Shown piece after piece: positions 26,595-34,706 of a DNA stretch of 47,972 nt. Positions within the stretch are counted from its first letter, which is position 1. Every line of letters begins with the position of its first letter. A program made the translations under genes and the position numbers. This DNA is from Flavobacteriaceae bacterium (lineage in GTDB: Bacteria > Bacteroidota > Bacteroidia > Flavobacteriales > Flavobacteriaceae). The stretch lies in NCBI GenBank assembly GCA_017852395.1, contig JAFMLE010000001.1:157505-205476 (forward strand), given 5' to 3'. The notes beneath the pieces are model-generated. The model was not told the DNA's origin and searched no databases. It saw only the letters and a list, made by a program, of their open reading frames with translations.

Positions 26595-26624
26595 ATCAAC
26601 ATACCTTTTAAACCTCTAATTTTT

Positions 26625-27749
26625 ATGAAAATTTTAAAATATCTCGGAATAGCAGTTTTTGTTTTCGGTATTCTTTTTGCCGCTGCTTATTTTGTAAAAA
26701 CCAACAGCAAGTCTATTGTGGCCTATGATACCGAATCGGCCATAATTACATCAATAGAAAGAAAAACCGTTGTAACCGGAAAGGTAATCCCAGAAGATGA
26801 GGTAGAAATCAAACCTCAGATTTCTGGTATTATCGAACAAATTCTAGTCGAAGAAGGTGATCAAGTCCAAATGGGCGACCTTTTAGCACGGATTAAAGTG
26901 GTCCCCAATGAACAAAGCCTTAGCAATGCCGAAGGCCGATTGGCCAGCTTAGAATTGGTGTTAGAAAATGCTAAAATCGAGTTTGATCGTAACCAAAAAT
27001 TATTTGAAAAAGAAATCATTTCTTTGAGAGAATATCAAACGGCTCAACTAAACTATGGCCGCGCCCAACAAGATGTTGTAAATGCCAAAAACGACCTGCA
27101 AATTATTCGTTCTGGATCTGCTGGAGGATCGGCAACTGCCAACACCAACATTCGTGCAACAGTACCTGGTACCATCCTCGAAATCCCCGTCAAAGAAGGA
27201 GATCAGGTGATCGAAAGTAACACCTTTAATAACGGAACTACTATCGCTCGAATTGCCGACCTAAATCGCATGATTTTTGAAGGAATGGTCGATGAAGGCG
27301 AGGTAGGTAAACTCGAAGTAGAAATGCCTCTGGTGGTCAATCTAGGCGCCATTCAAGGCAAAGATTTTGAGGCCAAACTCAAATTTATAGCACCTAAAGG
27401 AGTTGAAGAACAAGGGGCGGTAAAATTCAAAATCGAAGGTGATGTATACCTCGATGAATCCGTGTTGGTACGCGCCGGCTATAGCGCCAATGCGTCGATT
27501 GTTTTGGAGCGCAAGGACAGTATTATGGCCATTCCAGAGTCTTTATTGCAATTTGATCGTAAAAGCGAGCAACCCTTCGTAGAATTGATGAAAGCAGATC
27601 AAAAATTTGAACGTCAAAATGTCGAAACCGGGATTTCGGACGGAATCAATGTAGAGATCATCTCCGGGATTACTATGGAAGACAAAATTAAAGTCTGGAA
27701 CAAAACAGAGCCTCAAAAAATTGGTAGCGAGGAAGAAAAAGATAATTAA
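26625..27749 (+). CDS. HlyD/MacA-type periplasmic adaptor protein
   Basis: A 374-residue membrane fusion protein. It begins with a hydrophobic anchor (about residues 4-23). The two halves of a biotinyl-lipoyl-like domain flank an alpha-helical hairpin at about 95-160 with SNAEGRLASLELVLENAKIE and a matching return helix. Beta-barrel and membrane-proximal domains fill the C-terminal half. It should bridge the MacB-type permeases to the TolC-type channel encoded next, completing an efflux system across the envelope. Order and spacing (20 bases to the next gene) support one operon. Confidence 0.93.
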   Translation: MKILKYLGIAVFVFGILFAAAYFVKTNSKSIVAYDTESAIITSIERKTVVTGKVIPEDEVEIKPQISGIIEQILVEEGDQVQMGDLLARIKVVPNEQSLSNAEGRLASLELVLENAKIEFDRNQKLFEKEIISLREYQTAQLNYGRAQQDVVNAKNDLQIIRSGSAGGSATANTNIRATVPGTILEIPVKEGDQVIESNTFNNGTTIARIADLNRMIFEGMVDEGEVGKLEVEMPLVVNLGAIQGKDFEAKLKFIAPKGVEEQGAVKFKIEGDVYLDESVLVRAGYSANASIVLERKDSIMAIPESLLQFDRKSEQPFVELMKADQKFERQNVETGISDGINVEIISGITMEDKIKVWNKTEPQKIGSEEEKDN

Positions 27750-27769
27750 TCGCTCTCAAGCCTATAATT

Positions 27770-29194
27770 ATGCAAAAAAATAAACTATTTATACCCGTTT
27801 TGACCCTACTTATAGGAAGTTATGTTTCTGCGCAAAAGAAATATACCCTACAAGAATGTGTTGAGCTGGCGGTAGAAAAAAACATATCCATAAAGCAATC
27901 ACAGCTCGATGTACAAAATGCCGAAATCACCAAATCTGATGCTTTTGGTAATTTTTTACCCAACATCAATGCCTCTGCAAGCCACTCCTGGAATGTGGGG
28001 CTCAACCAAAACATCACAACAGGAATTTTGGAAAACACCACAACCCAATTTACCTCAATGGGTGGGTCACTTAACGTCGATGTTTTTAAGGGTTTTCAAA
28101 ACGTTAATCAAATGTATCGTGCCAACCTCAACCTTTTGGCGCAACAATACAAACTTGCTGACATGACCGATGACATCATGCTTTTTGTAGCCAATGCATA
28201 CTTGCAGGTGATGTTCAACCGGGAGTTGTATCAAGTGCAACAACAGCAAATACAAATCACAAAAACCGATTTGGAGCGTACGCAAGCACAAATTGATGCG
28301 GGCGTTTTGGTCGCCAACGAAATCTATGAGCTTGAAGCCAACCTGGCAACGCAAGAGCAAGAACTGATTCGTCTCGAAAACACCTTACGACTTTCCAAAA
28401 TTAGCCTTGCGCAACAATTGCTAATAACGGATTATGAAAATTTCGACATTGCTACCGAAGATTTTGAAGTTCCTTTTTCAGAAATTCTGTCTAAAAATCC
28501 AAAGGAAATATTTGAAAAATCGATGACGTTCCGAAACGACATCAAATTGTCAGAAACCAATATTGCTATAGCAGAAAAAGACCTTGCCATTGCCAAAGGC
28601 ACTCTTCAGCCGTCACTTAGAGCCTTTTATTCATACAGTACGCGGATATCGTACAGCGACCGTTTGATAGCAGGCGATGGGTTTACTGAAAGCCCCATTG
28701 GATATGTTGGAGAGACCGGACAAATTGTTAATACGCTGCGACCTAATACAAAAGTTATTGGCCCAAAATCCTTTCAAGATCAGTTTAGTCTCAATGAGGG
28801 TCAAAATTATGGGTTGAGTCTAAGCATCCCCATTTTTAACCGCAATACGGCAAGTAATCAAGTAAAGCGTTCTAAAGTAAACCTATTGCGAAATGAAAAT
28901 CTTTTAGAACAACAAAAATTAGAATTAGAAACGGCTGTAAACCAAGCCTATAACGATACGCGTGGAGCTTTTACCTTTTATGAGGCAGCCCAAAAAACAG
29001 CCTATGCCCGAGAGCAAGCATTTTTAGTTGCACAAAACCGCTATGAGAATGGCGTGCTTAATACGTTTGATTTTGTTCAGTCCAAACAACGTTATGAAAC
29101 AGCATTATCTGATGAGATACGCGCCAAGTACGATTATATCTTTAAACTCAAAGTGTTGGAATTTTATTTTGGGGTTCCGATAGAAATGAACTAA
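27770..29194 (+). CDS. TolC family outer membrane efflux protein
   Basis: A 474-residue protein with a signal peptide (cleavage likely after VSAQ near residue 22). It then has two repeats of long coiled-coil helices typical of the outer-membrane efflux family, for example ECVELAVEKNISIKQSQLDVQNAEI at the start and the second repeat beginning near SETNIAIAEKDLAIAKG. Beta-strand segments between them would form the trimeric barrel. It ends the export operon, and a strong terminator lies 20 bases after the stop. Confidence 0.95.
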   Translation: MQKNKLFIPVLTLLIGSYVSAQKKYTLQECVELAVEKNISIKQSQLDVQNAEITKSDAFGNFLPNINASASHSWNVGLNQNITTGILENTTTQFTSMGGSLNVDVFKGFQNVNQMYRANLNLLAQQYKLADMTDDIMLFVANAYLQVMFNRELYQVQQQQIQITKTDLERTQAQIDAGVLVANEIYELEANLATQEQELIRLENTLRLSKISLAQQLLITDYENFDIATEDFEVPFSEILSKNPKEIFEKSMTFRNDIKLSETNIAIAEKDLAIAKGTLQPSLRAFYSYSTRISYSDRLIAGDGFTESPIGYVGETGQIVNTLRPNTKVIGPKSFQDQFSLNEGQNYGLSLSIPIFNRNTASNQVKRSKVNLLRNENLLEQQKLELETAVNQAYNDTRGAFTFYEAAQKTAYAREQAFLVAQNRYENGVLNTFDFVQSKQRYETALSDEIRAKYDYIFKLKVLEFYFGVPIEMN

Positions 29195-29213
29195 TTCGAA
29201 ATTTATTTTAATT

Positions 29214-29247
29214 AAAAACACGGGTACCGCCCGTGTTTTTTTATTTT
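29214..29247 (+). terminator. Rho-independent terminator after the TolC-family gene
   Basis: An 11-bp perfect stem, AAAAACACGGG with CCCGTGTTTTT, encloses a 5-base loop and runs into further T residues (29214-29240 for the hairpin). It ends the export operon just before tsaB. Confidence 0.9.
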
Positions 29248-29249
29248 TG
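29242..29249 (+). promoter_or_regulatory. Candidate -7 element of tsaB
   Basis: TATTTTTG matches TAnnTTTG and ends only five bases before the tsaB ATG, so the transcript would be leaderless or nearly so. It directly overlaps the T tract of the terminator, and no -33 TTG is present, so the call is weak. Confidence 0.3.
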
Positions 29250-29254
29250 GGCCC

Positions 29255-29935
29255 ATGAGTTTTTTATTATTTATCGAGACGGCAACCAAAAACTGTTCGG
29301 TGGCATTGAGCCATAAAGGCCAATGTTTAGGTTATTTGGAAGCCTCAGAAGCTCAATTTAGCCATAGTGAAAAACTCCATCAATTTATTCTAAAGTTATT
29401 GGAAAGCAAGGGCGTGTCCCCCAAAGAATTGTCGGGGGTGGTGGTCGATAAAGGACCAGGATCTTACACAGGCCTAAGGATAGGTGTAGCCACGGCAAAA
29501 GGACTTTGCTATGCCCTAAAAATTCCATTGATTTCCTTAGATAGTTTAGAAGTTTTGGCCGCTTCATTGCCCATCGATTCCCAGTCCTATATCATACCCA
29601 TGATAGATGCGCGAAGAATGGAAGTGTACACCGCTGTTTTTGATGCTCAAAAAAAGCGAATAAAACCCATTTGGGCAGAAATTCTACAGCCCCAGTCTTT
29701 CGAAGCATTTTCTGACTCCAATCGATGCATCATTATTGGAAATGCGCAAGAAAAAGCGCAAACAATTCTTAAGGCACAGTCAATCGAATATTACCCAAAC
29801 TGTATCGAGCCTTCGGCAAAAGATATGATTGCTCTGGGGACGCAAAAATTTAATGCTTCTGTTTTTGAAGATCTTGCTTATTTTGAACCTTTTTATTTAA
29901 AAGAGTTTTATACTACACTACCAAAAAACAATTAG
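29255..29935 (+). CDS. tsaB: tRNA threonylcarbamoyladenosine biosynthesis protein TsaB
   Basis: A 226-residue ASKHA-fold protein of the usual TsaB length. The diagnostic motif KGPGSYTGLRIGVATAKG lies at residues 66-83, with the N-terminal LFIETATKNCSVAL strand of the family. TsaB pairs with TsaD and TsaE to make t6A37 on tRNAs that read ANN codons. It lies alone between the export terminator and a convergent gene whose stop codon shares two bases with its own. tsaD and tsaE are not in the window. Confidence 0.95.
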   Translation: MSFLLFIETATKNCSVALSHKGQCLGYLEASEAQFSHSEKLHQFILKLLESKGVSPKELSGVVVDKGPGSYTGLRIGVATAKGLCYALKIPLISLDSLEVLAASLPIDSQSYIIPMIDARRMEVYTAVFDAQKKRIKPIWAEILQPQSFEAFSDSNRCIIIGNAQEKAQTILKAQSIEYYPNCIEPSAKDMIALGTQKFNASVFEDLAYFEPFYLKEFYTTLPKNN

Positions 29936-31953
29936 GCTTTTAGGTTTTTTAGTACCGCATTCAATTTGGTTTCGGGTTGTAAACAGCGGTTATTTTCGCA
30001 CAGATAAATAAGGGTTTTATTTTTTTTAAACCGATTTTTAATAAGGGGCAGTTGGTTGTCGTTAGCTGCTGCTGCAAGTAGTGTGTTGGAGAATTGATGT
30101 TGATGAATTTTGGCCATAATTGCTTTATAATCAGCTCCAACAACGACCAGTTCTCGTAATCCTTTGTGATGACACCAATACAATTGAATCCAGCGACCGT
30201 ATCCTTTGGGGTATTGTTCAATTTTGGGGAGGATAGCCTCCAACATCTCAACTGCATTTTTTTTCCAATCCATGCGATTTAGATGTGCAGAAAGCCGATA
30301 TAGATTGTCGGCCATAAGCGCATTTGAAGACGGGATTACGTTGTCTTCGAGCTCTTTTTTTCGGACGATCAACGAGTGATCTTGAGTTGCTGTGTAGAAG
30401 AAATAAGGGCTTTTATAGGCTTTAAAATGTGTTAGGCAATAGTTTGTAAGTAGTGAAGCCCGGTCGAGCCATAGGGTTTCAAAAACAGTTTCGTAACAAA
30501 AAATACAGGCCTCAATTAGCAGCGCATAATCATCTAAAAAGCCGCTTATTTTTTTGGTATCATCATGAATGATCCGGTAGACTTTTCCTGATTTTTCTAC
30601 ATAATGTGTAAATAAATAGTCAAGATTTTTTAGGGCCCTATTAAGAATTTTAAGGGATCCAAAAGTTCGATAAGCATCCAAAAGCCCTTTAGAAACCAAA
30701 GCGTTCCACGCTAAAACTATTTTTTGGTCTTTAAAAGGTGCGGGTCTTTTTTTGCGGTATTCTTCAAGGGTTTTGAGCCATCCTCGGTTTTTGGTATCAA
30801 AATGGGCGAAGTCTATAGCATGTGCTTTTGAAAAGGCAACAGCGTTTTGATCTCGGATCAAAACATATTTTTCATCTTCCCAATGACCAAAAGCATTAAC
30901 GTTGTAATATTTAAAAAAAAGGGCTGCATCCGCTCCAAGCAGGTTCTCTAACTCATCTTTGGTCCAAATATAATAGGCTCCTTCTTCTTTAACCCCCATG
31001 TTATTTGCACTATCTGCGTCTATTGCACTATAAAAAGTTCCGTTTGGGTTGGTGAGCTCTTCATTAATAAAACGAATGATGCTCTCCACGGTTTCTTTAT
31101 ACAATGGATTTTTTGAAATGCGGTATGCCCGGCAATAACTGTTTAGAAGCTGGCCATTGTCGTAGGCCATTTTTTCAAAATGGGGAATGTGCCAATGCTT
31201 GTCAATTGCATATCTGGCAATTCCGCCACCGATTACATCGTGGATGCCCCCAAGGGCAACTTTTTCCAGAGTTTTGTCCCATTGTTGGTATAAGGGGTGG
31301 TTAGCATTGGCTCCAGCAATGCTTTGAAAAGCATCCAACAATACGGGCATCATGAATTTTGGGGGATGGTATCCTCCATATTCGAGGTCTTGATTGAGCA
31401 GTAGTTTGGATTGTATTTTTTGAAAATCAAGTGATGTATTGGAAACAATTTTAGATTCTATTTCATTCCCTAAATGATTGAGAAGCTCTTCCCCATAGTC
31501 TAGGAGTTTTTGAGGGTCTTCTTTTTGAATCTGAACAATTTTGGTGAGGACTTGCATCCAATCTTGTCGAGGCAAATAGGTGCATCCCCACAAGGGTCTT
31601 CCATCAGGTAATGCGACAATGTTGAGCGGCCAACCGCCACTTTGTGTGAGTACTTGTAAGGCCTCCATGTACACTTGATCGATATCAGGTCGCTCTTCGC
31701 GGTCCACTTTTATCGAAACAAAATATTGGTTCATCAAAGACGCAACCTCTTGATTATCAAAAACTTCATTTTCCATTACGTGACACCAGTGACACGCGGC
31801 ATACCCAATGCTAATGACCAATAGTTTGTTTTGTGATGCAGCTTGTTCTAGGACTGCGTTGTCCCAAGGATGCCAATTTATAGGATTATAGGCATGTTGA
31901 AGTAAATAGGCACTTGCCTCTTTGTGTAGCGCATTTGGTGAACGATTAGCCAA
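29932..31953 (-). CDS. Thioredoxin-domain protein of the DUF255/YyaL (SPATA20-like) family
   Basis: A 673-residue protein. The N-terminal thioredoxin-like domain has the family start NALHKEASAYLLQHAYNPI and a C54-H-W-C57 motif inside AACHWCHVME. The rest is an alpha-barrel region resembling glycosidase-type (six-hairpin) folds, with the conserved HFEKMAYDNGQLL and YSAIDADSA stretches. The biochemical role of this widespread family is not established. The start is TTG: no ATG lies between the upstream in-frame stop and the conserved N-terminus, and the next Met (near residue 60) would remove the CxxC region. It begins 11 bases after the NifU-type gene and ends against tsaB. Confidence 0.9.
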   Translation of the reverse strand: MANRSPNALHKEASAYLLQHAYNPINWHPWDNAVLEQAASQNKLLVISIGYAACHWCHVMENEVFDNQEVASLMNQYFVSIKVDREERPDIDQVYMEALQVLTQSGGWPLNIVALPDGRPLWGCTYLPRQDWMQVLTKIVQIQKEDPQKLLDYGEELLNHLGNEIESKIVSNTSLDFQKIQSKLLLNQDLEYGGYHPPKFMMPVLLDAFQSIAGANANHPLYQQWDKTLEKVALGGIHDVIGGGIARYAIDKHWHIPHFEKMAYDNGQLLNSYCRAYRISKNPLYKETVESIIRFINEELTNPNGTFYSAIDADSANNMGVKEEGAYYIWTKDELENLLGADAALFFKYYNVNAFGHWEDEKYVLIRDQNAVAFSKAHAIDFAHFDTKNRGWLKTLEEYRKKRPAPFKDQKIVLAWNALVSKGLLDAYRTFGSLKILNRALKNLDYLFTHYVEKSGKVYRIIHDDTKKISGFLDDYALLIEACIFCYETVFETLWLDRASLLTNYCLTHFKAYKSPYFFYTATQDHSLIVRKKELEDNVIPSSNALMADNLYRLSAHLNRMDWKKNAVEMLEAILPKIEQYPKGYGRWIQLYWCHHKGLRELVVVGADYKAIMAKIHQHQFSNTLLAAAANDNQLPLIKNRFKKNKTLIYLCENNRCLQPETKLNAVLKNLKA

Positions 31954-31964
31954 AACAAAAGGGG

Positions 31965-32855
31965 TTAGCCATTAATGGCTTCAACCGTATTTACTTTACC
32001 TGGTAGCATTTCTTTGAGCATGCTTTCAATACCATTTTTTAGTGTGATTGTAGAGGAGGGACAGCCACTGCATGCGCCTTGCAAAATAACCTTGACCTTT
32101 TGGTCCTCGGTCGAATACGAATCAAAGGCGATGTTGCCACCGTCGGAGGCTACGGCAGGCTTGATATATTCGTCCAAAATTTTAACAATTTCAGATTCTA
32201 TACCTGTTAGGTTTTTTGGTGTGTTTTCAGAAACCGATGTTTCATCTATTTTTGGCGCCTGTTCTTCTATTACTTTTTTACCCTGCTGGAGATAATCTCT
32301 TATAAATTCGCGCACTTCCATTACGATGCTTTCCCATTCGATGCGTTCGTATTTGGTGATGGATAGATAATTGGCATCGATAAAAATTTCTTTTACAAAA
32401 GAAAATTGAAAGAGTGCTGTTGCAAGTGGGGCATCTTTTGCGGTGTCGAGATCTTTAAATTCATAAACTTGCTCAACCAGCATTTTATTAGCCACAAACT
32501 TCATCACATTGGGATTGGGCGTGCTTTCTGCATAAACCGTCACGGGTACGGTTTTGCTATGTTCCTTTTGGTTCAACACCACACCTCCTTTGTTAAGGTA
32601 TTCTTCGATTTGAGTAGTGACTTGCTCGATGACTTCTTCCCATTCTAAAATATTGAAACGCTCGATTTGAAGTGCCTGGTGCGTTAGGGTAACTTTTTTT
32701 ACAAAAGGCAGGTAGAAGAGCTGCTGTACGATAGGCGCTTCTTTGGCTTCATCAATATTGGCATAGGTTGTAGATCGGTTTAATTCTAGTGCAGGGCTAA
32801 TTTCAAAATGGGCCCATGCATTTCCTTTTTTACATTTTCCAGCGACTCGATACAT
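31965..32855 (-). CDS. NifU/Nfu-type Fe-S cluster carrier with duplicated N-terminal domain
   Basis: A 296-residue protein with three modules. Residues 15-90 and 107-192 are two similar Nfu N-terminal domains: NIDEAKEAPIVQQLFYLPFVKKV aligns with DLDTAKDAPLATALFQFSFVKEI. Residues 218-290 are the NifU C-terminal domain with the cluster-binding C262-S-G-C265 motif. It should carry and deliver 4Fe-4S or 2Fe-2S clusters in the cytoplasm. The first copy has lost the TPNP-like start kept in the second. It shares an operon with the DUF255 gene and is divergent from the carbonic anhydrase-like gene, with a 102-base gap between them. Confidence 0.92.
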   Translation of the reverse strand: MYRVAGKCKKGNAWAHFEISPALELNRSTTYANIDEAKEAPIVQQLFYLPFVKKVTLTHQALQIERFNILEWEEVIEQVTTQIEEYLNKGGVVLNQKEHSKTVPVTVYAESTPNPNVMKFVANKMLVEQVYEFKDLDTAKDAPLATALFQFSFVKEIFIDANYLSITKYERIEWESIVMEVREFIRDYLQQGKKVIEEQAPKIDETSVSENTPKNLTGIESEIVKILDEYIKPAVASDGGNIAFDSYSTEDQKVKVILQGACSGCPSSTITLKNGIESMLKEMLPGKVNTVEAING

Positions 32856-32957
32856 CGTTTTTCTTTTCAGCTAAAATACAAATTCGTGGATGGTATACCA
32901 TCAAAATTAGATTGTCAATTGCCAAAAACTATTGTAGTTTTAACCAAAAGGGAACAA

Positions 32958-33470
32958 ATGATACTAAAAACAATTCGTGGTTATACACCCCAATACGGTG
33001 CCCATTGTTATTTTTCTGAAAATGCCGTTGTAGTTGGCGAGGTAATCATGGGCCGAGACTGTTCGGTTTGGTTTAATGCGGTTGTTCGAGGAGATGTCAA
33101 TACCATCACTATTGGAGATCGTGTCAATATCCAAGATGGTGCTGTTGTGCACGCTACCTATAAAACAGCCCCTACCAAAATTGGCAGTGATGTGTCCATT
33201 GGTCACAACGCGATTGTGCATGGTTGTACGATAGAAGACAAAGTGTTGGTTGGAATGGGTAGTATCATCATGGATCATTGTGTGGTGGGTACCGGTAGTA
33301 TTATTGCTGCGGGGAGTGTCTTGACTCAAAATACGATTGTTCCTCCAGGGACGATTTATGGAGGGGTTCCTGCCAAGTTTATTAAAGCGGTTGATGCGGA
33401 ATTAAAATCCGGTCAAATAGAACGCATTGCCAAAAATTATATAACCTATGCCTCTTGGTTTAAGGAATAA
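32958..33470 (+). CDS. Gamma-class carbonic anhydrase-like hexapeptide-repeat protein
   Basis: A 170-residue left-handed beta-helix protein with regular hexapeptide repeats (VGEVIMG, IGDRVNIQDG, IGSDVSIGHN). The three zinc-binding histidines of the gamma carbonic anhydrase/YrdA-like family are present as H65, H83 and H88 in VVHATY and IGHNAIVHG. Activity as a carbonic anhydrase is possible but many relatives are of unknown function. The ATG at 32958 matches the family N-terminus; the open frame runs 50 codons further upstream but there it overlaps the start of the divergent NifU-type gene and looks non-coding. Confidence 0.92.
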   Translation: MILKTIRGYTPQYGAHCYFSENAVVVGEVIMGRDCSVWFNAVVRGDVNTITIGDRVNIQDGAVVHATYKTAPTKIGSDVSIGHNAIVHGCTIEDKVLVGMGSIIMDHCVVGTGSIIAAGSVLTQNTIVPPGTIYGGVPAKFIKAVDAELKSGQIERIAKNYITYASWFKE

Positions 33471-33498
33471 AAAAAGCGGCTTTAAGCCGCTTTTTTTT
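33471..33498. terminator. Bidirectional terminator between convergent genes
   Basis: AAAAAGCGGCTT and AAGCCGCTTTTT form a 12-bp stem with a one-base centre (33471-33495; in practice a slightly larger loop). T runs exist on both strands. It serves the carbonic anhydrase-like gene on the plus strand and the second ompH on the minus strand. Confidence 0.9.
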
Positions 33499-33514
33499 GA
33501 TGGGATAATATTTC

Positions 33515-34024
33515 TTAGAAGCCCAATTCTTTTTTAACATCGGCCATCAGATCTTTTCCTTTGGCAATGATTACACTACCTCCGTTGCTTGAGTCTAGAA
33601 CATATTCAAATCCTTGAGCAGCAGCAACATTTTCAATAGCTTGACGGGCTTTTTCATAAAGCGGGCGCATCAAATCCATTTGTTTCTTTTGGATGTCTTG
33701 AGCAGCGTTTTCTCTAAACTGTTGCAAGCCTTGTTGCATGCTTTCTAACTCTGCTTGACGCTTTTGGTTGATGATTTCGGTTTGGTTTTCAGCATCAGCA
33801 GCATAAGATTGTGCTTTGGTCTGAAATTCTTTGAAGGTTGTTTCTAGGTCAGCTTGATAGGTTTTCTCTAGTTTTTCCAATTCTTTTTGCGCAGCAATCA
33901 CCTCAGGCATTTCACTGATTAGTTTTTGCACTTCAATATGAGCTACTTTTGACTGCGCTTGTGCATTACCAAATGGGATAACAAAAAGGATAATTGCAAC
34001 TACAAATTTTTGAATGTTTTTCAT
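33515..34024 (-). CDS. OmpH/Skp family periplasmic chaperone, second copy
   Basis: A 169-residue protein with a signal peptide ending NAQAQ (about residue 24) and then a long coiled-coil region rich in Glu, Gln and Lys, the tentacle helices of Skp. The small beta-core is represented by VAHIEVQKLISEMPE and FEYVLDSSNGGSVIIAKG. Skp holds unfolded outer-membrane proteins in the periplasm on their way to BamA, and BamA is encoded two genes upstream. The gene follows the first ompH by 18 bases and ends at a shared terminator. Confidence 0.93.
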   Translation of the reverse strand: MKNIQKFVVAIILFVIPFGNAQAQSKVAHIEVQKLISEMPEVIAAQKELEKLEKTYQADLETTFKEFQTKAQSYAADAENQTEIINQKRQAELESMQQGLQQFRENAAQDIQKKQMDLMRPLYEKARQAIENVAAAQGFEYVLDSSNGGSVIIAKGKDLMADVKKELGF

Positions 34025-34042
34025 GGGTTCAATTAATTACTT

Positions 34043-34636
34043 CTATGGATTATTCTTACTGTTTAATTTTTCTTTGACCGCTTCTATGCGTTCCTTTTGG
34101 GCTTTAATTTTTTGTTGTCGATTCAGTCGTTTTAAAACCAGATCGCTAATATCGTAATTTTTTGATGAATATAGCATCACAATATCTGCCGATCTATCAA
34201 AAATAAAGTCATATTTACGTTCTACTGCAATTTCTTGAACAATAGTCAGTACTTGATCTTGAATGGGTTTTAGCAATTTGTTTCTTTGAATAATTCGATC
34301 GCCTTGAGGACCAAATCTTTTTTCTTGTAACAAGATGATTTCGGTGGCAAAATCCTTAATCTCCAGTTCGCGATCTGCAATCAGCTCGTCGGTTAATAAA
34401 ATACGCTCTGCTTCGAGTTGATCTTGATATTGTTTGAGTTGTATTTTTTTGAGCTCGATTTCTTTTTTCCACGATACAATACGCTCGTCCAACAAACGGT
34501 TGGCTTCTTTGTATTCGTCAACATTTTCTAAAATCAAATTCATATCAATGTATCCAATACGCACGCCTCTTTGTGCATGTGTCTTTGCAAACATAGCGAT
34601 GCAGATAACAAAAAGAGCTATTTTGAGATTCCTCAT
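34043..34636 (-). CDS. OmpH/Skp family periplasmic chaperone, first copy
   Basis: A 197-residue paralogue of the next gene downstream, with a signal peptide ending around KTHAQ (residue 22), the core strand RIGYIDMNLILENVDEY, a long charged coiled coil, and YDFIFDRSADIVMLYSS at the end of the core. It has an additional basic C-terminal tail after residue 165 absent from the shorter copy. The tandem arrangement after bamA suggests two chaperones with overlapping roles in outer-membrane protein delivery. A 70-base spacer separates it from bamA. Confidence 0.92.
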   Translation of the reverse strand: MRNLKIALFVICIAMFAKTHAQRGVRIGYIDMNLILENVDEYKEANRLLDERIVSWKKEIELKKIQLKQYQDQLEAERILLTDELIADRELEIKDFATEIILLQEKRFGPQGDRIIQRNKLLKPIQDQVLTIVQEIAVERKYDFIFDRSADIVMLYSSKNYDISDLVLKRLNRQQKIKAQKERIEAVKEKLNSKNNP

Positions 34637-34706
34637 AGTGCAGTAGTGGTTATTATTTTATTTTAAAACGTAAATATTGCTGAAATATTTTAGCAGCTAA
34701 TATGTT

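Noticed and set aside
32808-32957. Fifty-codon N-terminal extension of the carbonic anhydrase-like gene
   Set aside because: It would overlap the start of the divergent NifU-type gene, and the sequence shows no family resemblance; the ATG at 32958 fits known relatives.
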